Part shown: positions 1-5,886 of the stretch, in pieces
Numbering within the stretch: the stretch's first letter is position 1
How the letters are laid out: each line of letters opens with the position of its first letter
Source: Brevibacillus sp.
GTDB taxonomy: Bacteria > Bacillota > Bacilli > Brevibacillales > Brevibacillaceae
Reading direction: 5' to 3'
NCBI GenBank assembly: GCA_029240815.1
Contig: JARDZO010000118.1
Location: forward strand, 1-15,609
DNA: 15,609 nt
Notes under the pieces: generated by a model
The model's input: only the letters and a program-made list of their open reading frames with translations
Database searches by the model: none
Told to the model about the DNA's origin: nothing
Translations under genes and position numbers: made by a program

Positions 1-1641
1 TTGGAAATGGGTGGAGACATGGAGAGCAAGGTGTATCTGTACGATACGACCCTGCGAGATGGTACGCAGGGAGAAGGGATCAGCCTGTCGGTGGAAGACA
101 AGATAAAGATCGCACTGCGGCTGGATCAGTTTGGTATTGATTTTATCGAGGGCGGTTGGCCAGGAAGCAACCCGAAGGATATGGCGTTTTTTGAGCGTAT
201 TCGGGAGATTCCGCTCCAGCATGCAAAGGTAACCGCTTTTGGCAGTACCTGTCGTCCGAATGTGGCGGCAGCCGAAGATGACAATCTGCGGGCACTCATT
301 GCGAGTGGTGTAAAAGCAGCAGCTATTTTCGGGAAATCTTGGGACTTGCACGTAACCGATGCTCTCAAAACGACTTTGGAAGAAAACTTGCGAATGGTAG
401 CGGACTCCGTTACCTTTTTGAAAGAAAATGAGATGACGACGCTCTTTTTAGCTGAGCATTTCTTTGACGGTTTCAAGGCCAACCCGCGCTATGCGCTACG
501 AGTGCTGGAAGCTGCTGAAGAAGCAGGAGCAGACTGGATCGTCCTCTGTGATACAAACGGGGGTAGTCTCCCCACTGAGATTTACGATATCGTCAAACAT
601 GTAACGGAAAGCCTCCGAACGCCATTGGGTATCCATCCGCATAACGACAGTGGAGTAGCGGTAGCCAATGCGCTCGCAGCGATTCAAGCAGGAGCCAAGC
701 AAGTACAAGGCACCATCAATGGAATCGGGGAACGCTGTGGAAACGTCAATCTGATTTCTGTCATTCCCAATCTCCAACTGAAGCTGGGCTATCATTGTAT
801 CAGCGGCGAGCAACTGCAGGAGCTGACACAGCTCTCCCGTTACGTGGCTGAGATTGCAAACATGACGCTGCCAAATAACCAGCCGTTTGTCGGGCACAGC
901 GCTTTCGCCCACAAGGGTGGAATTCACGTCAGCGCGGTAATGCGCGATCCGAAAACGTACGAGCACATCGAGCCGGAAAACATCGGCAACATTCGTCGCG
1001 TGCTGGTATCGGAGCTGGCGGGACAAAGCAACTTGCTGGCGAAAATGGCAGAGCTGGAGATTGACATCTCGCTGGAGCGAGAGGAAGCGCGCGAGATCAT
1101 TACACGAATCAAAGAGCGTGAGTTCCAAGGCTATCAATATGAAGGTGCAGAGGCTTCGCTTACCTTGATGCTGTTGGAAGCGGCAGGCAAGCTGAAAAAT
1201 CTGTTCACTCTGGATTCTTTCAAAATCTTGATGGAAAAGGCAGCGGTACGGGCCATCACCTCTGAGGCAACCGTAAAGCTGAATGTAAATGGAGAAACAG
1301 TGCATACAGCCGCAGACGGCAACGGTCCGGTCAATGCGTTGGACAATGCCATGCGAAAAGCACTGGAAAAATATTACCCCTGTATTGCCAAGATGCACCT
1401 CGCCGACTACAAAGTGCGCGTCTTGGACGAAAACGGAGCGACAGCAGCAAAAGTACGTGTGTTGATCGAGTCTTCGTACAACGGGGAAAAATGGAGTACC
1501 GTCGGAGTCTCTACAAACGTGATCGAAGCGAGCTGGGAAGCGCTGGCGGATAGTATCCGTTTCCTGCTGTGGAAAGAAGGCTGTGAAGAGTCTGGTATCC
1601 ACACGACCGCAGAGGCTCGTGTAGGCATTGTGAATCACTGA
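1..1641 (+). CDS. cimA: (R)-citramalate synthase
   Basis: The enzyme condenses pyruvate with acetyl-CoA to (R)-citramalate, the first step of the threonine-independent route to 2-oxobutyrate and isoleucine; it is cytosolic. The N-terminal catalytic TIM barrel of the HMGL/LeuA family is plain: YDTTLRDGTQGEG puts R19 and D20 in the metal/substrate site, GIHPHND supplies H212 and H214, and NGIGERCGNVNL and GHSAFAHKGGIHVS (H299, H304, H309) follow. A C-terminal LeuA-type dimer or regulatory domain fills roughly residues 400-535. The 546-aa length suits CimA, and the 'GTQGEGISLSVEDK' stretch resembles CimA more than LeuA. The start is uncertain. A TTG lies on the first base of the window, and in-frame ATGs at 7 and 19 are alternatives; the ATG at 19 gives the more usual short N-terminus but has only a poorly spaced GGTGGAG before it. 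Feedback inhibition by isoleucine through the C-terminal domain is known for the family and assumed here. Confidence 0.93.
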   Translation: MEMGGDMESKVYLYDTTLRDGTQGEGISLSVEDKIKIALRLDQFGIDFIEGGWPGSNPKDMAFFERIREIPLQHAKVTAFGSTCRPNVAAAEDDNLRALIASGVKAAAIFGKSWDLHVTDALKTTLEENLRMVADSVTFLKENEMTTLFLAEHFFDGFKANPRYALRVLEAAEEAGADWIVLCDTNGGSLPTEIYDIVKHVTESLRTPLGIHPHNDSGVAVANALAAIQAGAKQVQGTINGIGERCGNVNLISVIPNLQLKLGYHCISGEQLQELTQLSRYVAEIANMTLPNNQPFVGHSAFAHKGGIHVSAVMRDPKTYEHIEPENIGNIRRVLVSELAGQSNLLAKMAELEIDISLEREEAREIITRIKEREFQGYQYEGAEASLTLMLLEAAGKLKNLFTLDSFKILMEKAAVRAITSEATVKLNVNGETVHTAADGNGPVNALDNAMRKALEKYYPCIAKMHLADYKVRVLDENGATAAKVRVLIESSYNGEKWSTVGVSTNVIEASWEALADSIRFLLWKEGCEESGIHTTAEARVGIVNH

Positions 1642-1666
1642 TGAAGCAATCGTACGGAGAAACGAA

Positions 1667-1700
1667 AACAGCCTGGCCCAAGCGGTCAGGCTGTTTGTTT
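1667..1700. terminator. bidirectional intrinsic terminator between cimA and the XRE gene
   Basis: The arms AACAGCCTGGCC (1667-1678) and GGTCAGGCTGTT (1684-1695) form a 12-bp stem with one G-U pair and a CAAGC loop. TTGTTT follows on the + strand. On the - strand the stem is followed by TTTTCGTT-like sequence. It lies 26 bases after the cimA stop and directly abuts the XRE stop codon, so it can end both convergent transcripts. Confidence 0.8.
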
Positions 1701-2541
1701 ACTTGTGCGCGCCCATGAGCTGGGTCAGCTTGGTTTCTGTAGCAGAGTGCGGGTCGGGAGTGTAGATGCTGCAACGCAGATCGACATCACCCTGGACTTG
1801 GAGTGAAGTGAGGTGAAACAGCATCTTGCCTGCTTTGGCATGGCGAAATTCGACCAGAACCTCTGGAGCAGAGCTCACGCGGCTTTCTTCCCACAGCGTT
1901 TGAAAGTCTGGGTGCAACCCCTTCATCTCCGTAAGAAATTGCTCGTACCATTCATCCTCCACGAATTGCCCGTAGTACGCCCGGAAAATGGCGAGAAACC
2001 CGCTGACGAAATGCTCCCAATTCACAGCCAGACGTTGGAATTCTTTTCTCGTAAAAAGTAAGCGAATCATATTTCGTTGCTCATAGGGGATTTGTTCAAA
2101 ATCTAAAAAAACGTGCGCAGCAGCTTCGTTCCATCCCACGATATGGCAGCGTCTGTCGGAGATGATCGTAGGGCATGCGCGCAGTTCTTTTAAAATGCGC
2201 TGGAGGGACGGACTGATTTGTGGCTGTGTCTCCCCCTGTAAAATAACACCCGTACCTGTTTCCAAGGCGAGAGCGTACAAATATTTGCGTTCATCGCCAG
2301 TCAGTTGCAATGCTTTTGCGACCGCATCCAGTACGGAAGGAGATACTTTGATGTCCCTCCCTTGCTCCAGCCAGGTGTACCAGGTAGAGCTGACTCCGGC
2401 CAACTGCGCGACTTCTTCCCTGCGCAAACCAGGTGTTCGCCTGCGCGTGCCGGGACTGAGTCCGACTGATTGGGGGAGAATCTTGGCTCGCTGGGTTTTT
2501 AAAAAGGCGGATAGTTCCTGAAGTCTCGTCTGCTGGTTCAT
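1699..2541 (-). CDS. XRE-family regulator with MmyB-like ligand-binding domain
   Basis: This is a 280-aa DNA-binding regulator. The N-terminus (about residues 8-75) is an XRE-type helix-turn-helix: TPGLRREEVAQLAGVSSTWY followed by WLEQGRDIKVSPSVLDAVAKAL. About residues 100-275 match the MmyB-like ligand-binding fold, recognisable by CPTIISDRRCHIVGWNEAAA and the later FxxEWxxF-type helices. The ATG has a strong AGGAGG seven bases upstream. The gene is transcribed divergently from a ketoacyl-ACP synthase, and repeated half-sites cover its own -10 box, so it probably represses itself and controls the neighbour. From memory, a structure of a family member (Chloroflexus) held a fatty acid in this domain, which would fit the neighbour; that link is inference. 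MmyB-like regulators often sit divergently from one target gene. The family is clear, the ligand is not. Confidence 0.9.
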   Translation of the reverse strand: MNQQTRLQELSAFLKTQRAKILPQSVGLSPGTRRRTPGLRREEVAQLAGVSSTWYTWLEQGRDIKVSPSVLDAVAKALQLTGDERKYLYALALETGTGVILQGETQPQISPSLQRILKELRACPTIISDRRCHIVGWNEAAAHVFLDFEQIPYEQRNMIRLLFTRKEFQRLAVNWEHFVSGFLAIFRAYYGQFVEDEWYEQFLTEMKGLHPDFQTLWEESRVSSAPEVLVEFRHAKAGKMLFHLTSLQVQGDVDLRCSIYTPDPHSATETKLTQLMGAHK

Positions 2542-2581
2542 GTCATTCCTCCTGTATGGAGCTGATTCCCTTATGCTGGTA

Positions 2582-2622
2582 CCTATTATACTAGGATAAA
2601 CAACAACTTGTAATAGGATAAA
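2582..2622. repeat. candidate operator: three repeated half-sites in the XRE/fabF divergent promoter
   Basis: CCTATTA (2582-2588) and TACTAGG (2589-2595) form a 14-base dyad with one mismatched pair. A third half-site, TAATAGG, lies at 2611-2617. The last two extend into a direct repeat, TACTAGGATAAA (2589-2600) and TAATAGGATAAA (2611-2622), with 11 of 12 bases identical and 22 bases from start to start, about two helical turns. The dyad sits exactly on the TATAAT of the XRE gene. This is the expected position for self-repression by the XRE protein, though binding is inferred. Confidence 0.5.
2585..2613 (-). promoter_or_regulatory. sigma-A-type promoter of the XRE gene
   Basis: Read on the - strand, a perfect TATAAT (+ coordinates 2585-2590) lies 17 bases from TTACAA (2608-2613). 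The -35 box matches only half of the consensus. Transcription would start near 2578, giving a short leader carrying the AGGAGG of the XRE gene. Confidence 0.6.
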
Positions 2623-2636
2623 TGCTGTGCAAAGAT
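2608..2636 (+). promoter_or_regulatory. possible promoter of the fabF-like gene
   Basis: TTGTAA (2608-2613), 17 bases, then AAAGAT (2631-2636). The -10 box is poor, so this is weak. TTGTAA is also the complement of the XRE gene's -35 box, so the two promoters would share that hexamer. TATACT at 2587-2592 is an alternative -10, but it has no -35 box. Confidence 0.3.
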
Positions 2637-2665
2637 GGTTCTATCAGGGTACAAGGAGGATCACT

Positions 2666-3907
2666 ATGGAAAAGGTCGTCATAACAGGATTGGGCGTCAT
2701 TTCACCGCTGGGCAATCAGGTCGATCCGTTTTGGGAAGGCTTGACCAAAGGGAAATCAGGGATTTCATTCATTGATGCGTTTGACACATCTAAACATAAA
2801 ACAAAAATTGCCGGTAGCGTTCGCGGTTTTGACGCAGAAGGTCGTTTCGGTCGCAAGGAAGCACGTCGGATGGATCGCTTCTGCCAGTATGCCCTGGCAG
2901 CTGCTGAACAAGCGTGGGAGGATGCCGGATTGCAGCCTGATCAGGTGGATCATGAGCGTCTCGGAGTCTACGTAGGCTCGGGCATCGGAGGAGTTGGGAC
3001 CTTGTTAGATCAGAGTTCGGTCCTGCAGGAAAGAGGACCGGATCGGGTGAGCCCACTGCTGGTGCCGATGATGATTCCGAACATGGCAGCAGCGATGATC
3101 AGTATCAAGTACGGCGCTCACGGACCGACGATGGCACCGGTGACGGCGTGCTCCATCGGGAATACGGCGATAGGTGAAGCATTTCGCTTGATCAAAATGG
3201 GCGGTGCGGATGTGGTATTTGCTGGAGGATCGGAGGCGGCCATCACAGAGGTATCACTAGCGGGCTTTGGCAATGCGACTGCGTTGTCGGGCAGAAATGA
3301 AGATCCCGAACGGGCGAGCCGACCTTTTGATGCCAATCGAGATGGATTTGTCATGGCAGAAGGAGCGGGGATCGTGATTTTGGAGTCACTTTCCCATGCG
3401 ATGCGTCGGGGTGCACACATCTATGCCGAAGTGATCGGATACGGTGCCAGCTCGGATGCCTATCATATGGTAGCGACACATCCGGAAGGGTATGGTCCTT
3501 ATTTGGCGATGAAGTGGGCGCTGCAGGAAGCAAACGTGCAGCCGCAAGAGGTTGATCTCATCAGTGCGCATGCAACAAGCACGGAAATCGGTGACCGATC
3601 GGAGACAGTTGCAATCAAGCGATTGTTTGGCGATGCTGCTTTGCGCGTTCCCGTTACGGCGAATAAATCGATGACGGGTCATATGCTCGGTGCTTCCGGT
3701 GGTGTAGAGGCAGTGGCTTTGATCAAGAGTTTACAGGAAGGCATCATTCCACCTACGATCAATCTGGAAGAGCCGGATCCGATTTGTGATCTGGATTACG
3801 TTCCCAATCACTCCAGAAAGGGTCAGCTCTCAATCGGCATCTCCAATTCGTTTGGCTTCGGCGGACATAATGCTGTGATCGTCGTGAAAAAATACGAAAA
3901 CGCATGA
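2666..3907 (+). CDS. fabF: beta-ketoacyl-ACP synthase II-type enzyme (FabF family)
   Basis: Condensing enzyme that extends acyl-ACP with malonyl-ACP in fatty acid or related acyl synthesis; cytosolic thiolase fold. The ATG at 2666 is chosen because AAGGAGGA (2653-2660) lies five bases upstream and it gives 413 aa, the usual FabF length; an in-frame start 39 bases further up is rejected. The catalytic triad is complete: C162 in VTACSIGNTAIG, H302 in SAHATSTEIGD and H339 in NKSMTGHMLGASGG, each within one residue of the E. coli FabF numbering. The C-terminal GFGG loop is present in SNSFGFGGHNAV. Two things are unusual. The normal HGTST after the first histidine is HATST, and the sequence around the nucleophile (GPTMAPVTACSIGNTAIGEA) differs from the common TACATGxHAIG. 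No acpP, fabH or other fab gene is adjacent. It may therefore be a second, specialised KAS II paralogue under the divergent MmyB-like regulator, not the housekeeping copy. Confidence 0.9.
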   Translation: MEKVVITGLGVISPLGNQVDPFWEGLTKGKSGISFIDAFDTSKHKTKIAGSVRGFDAEGRFGRKEARRMDRFCQYALAAAEQAWEDAGLQPDQVDHERLGVYVGSGIGGVGTLLDQSSVLQERGPDRVSPLLVPMMIPNMAAAMISIKYGAHGPTMAPVTACSIGNTAIGEAFRLIKMGGADVVFAGGSEAAITEVSLAGFGNATALSGRNEDPERASRPFDANRDGFVMAEGAGIVILESLSHAMRRGAHIYAEVIGYGASSDAYHMVATHPEGYGPYLAMKWALQEANVQPQEVDLISAHATSTEIGDRSETVAIKRLFGDAALRVPVTANKSMTGHMLGASGGVEAVALIKSLQEGIIPPTINLEEPDPICDLDYVPNHSRKGQLSIGISNSFGFGGHNAVIVVKKYENA

Positions 3908-3934
3908 GTGTATAACGAGTTTTCGCTCCTCCAG

Positions 3935-3966
3935 ACCTTCCGGACCAGTTCGGAAGGTTTTTGATT
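3935..3966 (+). terminator. intrinsic terminator of the fabF-like gene
   Basis: ACCTTCCGGA (3935-3944) pairs with TTCGGAAGGT (3949-3958), a ten-base stem with one G-U pair and a CCAG loop. It runs into a T-rich tail, TTTTTGATTT. It begins 28 bases after the fabF-like stop. Confidence 0.82.
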
Positions 3967-3996
3967 TGCATTCACATATTGGAATGGTGAAAAGGC

Positions 3997-4071
3997 ATGG
4001 ATCGCATACTAAACAAGCACGATAGAACCATCCCCATCCCGAGTAGTGAAGGAGTCCAAGCGAATGGCTAA
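3997..4071 (+). CDS. possible 24-codon leader ORF overlapping the MFS start
   Basis: An ATG at 3997 opens a 24-codon frame ending in TAA at 4069-4071, so it overlaps the first eight bases of the MFS gene in another frame. The MFS ribosome binding site (AAGGAG, 4049-4054) lies inside it. A GGTGA at 3986-3990, six bases before the ATG, is a modest ribosome binding site. The peptide starts MDRILNKH and contains RTIPIPSS, a proline-bearing stretch. Leader peptides that control antibiotic-resistance and efflux genes by stalling are known in Bacilli, and the geometry fits such a role or simple translational coupling. It could equally be chance; there is no comparative evidence here. Confidence 0.25.
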   Translation: MDRILNKHDRTIPIPSSEGVQANG

Positions 4072-5566
4072 CGATAACCATAACCGTACGGAGAAAGTAG
4101 AAGTGCGCAGAGGGCCGATTCTCGCTGTCATTATCGCGGGGGCAATCGCGGCGTTGCTAAATCAGACGTTATTGAACGTGGCATTGCCCAAACTGATGGA
4201 TCAGTTTCATATACATACTTCTACGGCACAATGGGTCATCACGATCTACATGCTTGTCAATGGAGTGCTGATTCCGACGACAGCTTTCATGATGGAGAAG
4301 TTTACAACCAGACAATTATTCATTACAGCGATGAGTCTTTTCTCTCTAGGCACACTCGTCTGCGGAATCGCGCCTACCTTTTCCGTGATGTTGATCGGAC
4401 GCGTCATACAGGCTGGTGGAGCTGGGATCGTGATGCCTCTCATGACCAACGTGATTTTCAATATGTTCCCTTTGGAGAAAAGAGGATCTGCGATGGGGGT
4501 CGTGGGGATTGCGATGGTGTTCGCGCCGGCGATCGGCCCTACCTTGTCAGGCTGGGTTGTGGAGCATTACTCATGGCGTCTGTTGTTTTTTATTGTCTTA
4601 CCAATTGCACTCATTGTCCTCATCATTTCTTCCTTTGTCTTGAAGAATGTCACGGAAACGGGGAAACCCAAGCTGGATGTTTGGGGTGTCATATTTTCAA
4701 CGATTGGCTTTGGGGGATTGCTATACGGATTTAGTACGGCAGGTGGTAAAGGCTGGGGGAGCTTGGAAGTCATCTTGATGCTGTTGATCGGCTGTATCAG
4801 CTTGGTGACGTTTGTATTGCGTCAGCTGAACATTGAGCACGCCATGCTGGAATTTCGCATCTTCAAAATCCCTGCGTATTCACTCGCGATTCTCATTAGT
4901 CTCATGGTCAACATGACGCTCTATTCGGGGATGATATTGCTCCCTGTCTACGTTCAAAATATCCTTCATTTTACCCCCGTGCAATCTGGACTGTTGATGC
5001 TGCCAGGCAGTATCCTCATGGGAATCATGTCGCCTATTACAGGACGGTTGTTTGACAAGTTCGGCGCACGCTGGCTGGCGATTATTGGCTTGGTGATCAC
5101 GATTTTCACGACGTTTGGCTTTACAAAATTGAGCCTGTACACGAGCTACAGCTATTTAATGACGCTCTATACCGTCCGGATGCTGGGCTTGTCCATGTTG
5201 ATGATGCCGGTGATGACATCGGGTCTGAATGCTCTTCCCTTACGTTTGAATCCTCATGGAACGGCGATGTCCAACACGATCAATGCCATCGGCGGTGCAT
5301 TGGGAACGTCGTTGTTCGTGACGATTATGACCACCAAGAGTGCCGCTCATACCGCAGACATCATCCGCAGTCATCAGATTAATCCAGCAGACCAGGCACA
5401 GGTTGGATTGGCTACGATACAAGGGATGGCGCTGGGGACGAACGACGCTTTCATGATCGCAACACTCTTTGCGATCGTCGCCTTGTTGCTCGCTTTGTTC
5501 TTGAGAAATCCAAGGCCGCGGGAAGACGAAGTGCGCGAGAAAAAAGGTGCAGCACAGCCATCTTAG
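4064..5566 (+). CDS. MFS multidrug exporter, DHA2 (EmrB/QacA-like, 14-helix) family
   Basis: Proton-driven drug efflux permease of the plasma membrane, 500 aa. The ATG at 4064 is preferred over the GTG at 4046 because AAGGAG (4049-4054) sits nine bases before it. After a short charged cytoplasmic N-terminus, the first helix ends in LNQTLLNVALPK (N33, P42). R113 lies in motif B (MLIGRVIQAGGAG), and GP at 158-159 lies in motif C (FAPAIGPTLSGWV), the signature of drug/H+ antiporters. About 14 hydrophobic segments run to about residue 480, then a charged tail follows. N33 replaces the acidic residue often seen in this first-helix motif, as I recall for the LmrB-type subgroup. The substrate cannot be read from sequence; lincomycin- or antiseptic-type efflux is a reasonable analogy only. 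No regulator gene is adjacent, and control may act through the leader region upstream. Confidence 0.9.
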   Translation: MANDNHNRTEKVEVRRGPILAVIIAGAIAALLNQTLLNVALPKLMDQFHIHTSTAQWVITIYMLVNGVLIPTTAFMMEKFTTRQLFITAMSLFSLGTLVCGIAPTFSVMLIGRVIQAGGAGIVMPLMTNVIFNMFPLEKRGSAMGVVGIAMVFAPAIGPTLSGWVVEHYSWRLLFFIVLPIALIVLIISSFVLKNVTETGKPKLDVWGVIFSTIGFGGLLYGFSTAGGKGWGSLEVILMLLIGCISLVTFVLRQLNIEHAMLEFRIFKIPAYSLAILISLMVNMTLYSGMILLPVYVQNILHFTPVQSGLLMLPGSILMGIMSPITGRLFDKFGARWLAIIGLVITIFTTFGFTKLSLYTSYSYLMTLYTVRMLGLSMLMMPVMTSGLNALPLRLNPHGTAMSNTINAIGGALGTSLFVTIMTTKSAAHTADIIRSHQINPADQAQVGLATIQGMALGTNDAFMIATLFAIVALLLALFLRNPRPREDEVREKKGAAQPS

Positions 5567-5579
5567 GATCGAAAGAGAA

Positions 5580-5613
5580 AAGCGCCGTTCCACATCGGAA
5601 CGACGCTTTTTTT
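5580..5613. terminator. bidirectional terminator between the MFS and UPF0435 genes
   Basis: AAGCGCCGTTCC (5580-5591) and GGAACGACGCTT (5597-5608) flank an ACATC loop, then a run of seven T (5607-5613). One C/A mismatch occurs in the + transcript; the same position is a G-U pair in the - transcript. The A-rich bases before the stem give a usable U-rich tail on the - strand. It starts 14 bases after the MFS stop. Confidence 0.85.
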
Positions 5614-5634
5614 CATTGTTCTACCTGTTGCAGC

Positions 5635-5865
5635 TTACCCTTGCTTGCGCATGGCGCCTAGCTCTTCGACGATTGCTGTCATTTCATTGATGCCAAATGC
5701 AGTCTTCTTTTGCACCATGTTGTGCAAGTACAGCAGGTCTTCGTAATGAGCCAGGTCAAAATCTTCCGGGCGCATAACTGCGGTGTTGGCCATGTTCAGC
5801 TTGGACTTGATGCCCTCGATCAGAACAGCCAGATTCTCTACAGACGGTTGATTCAGATCAGCCAT
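5635..5865 (-). CDS. UPF0435 / DUF1128 family small protein (YfkK-like)
   Basis: A 76-aa soluble protein of unknown function. KLNMANTAVMRPEDFDLAHY followed by EDLLYLHNMVQKK matches what I recall of the UPF0435 (DUF1128) family, B. subtilis YfkK, which is 70-odd residues long. It is largely alpha-helical with no signal peptide or membrane segment. It lies 21 bases downstream of the U32 gene on the same strand, with a GGGGGAG ribosome binding site in the gap, and the bidirectional terminator follows its stop. It is therefore almost certainly the second gene of a U32-UPF0435 operon. No activity can be assigned. Confidence 0.85.
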   Translation of the reverse strand: MADLNQPSVENLAVLIEGIKSKLNMANTAVMRPEDFDLAHYEDLLYLHNMVQKKTAFGINEMTAIVEELGAMRKQG

Positions 5866-5886
5866 TTTTGGTCTCCCCCTCGTTCT

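Noticed and set aside
496..1638. 380-codon - strand frame opposite cimA
   Set aside because: The composition is shadow-like (Cys, His, Arg and Gln rich) with no motif, while the + frame holds every CimA signature.
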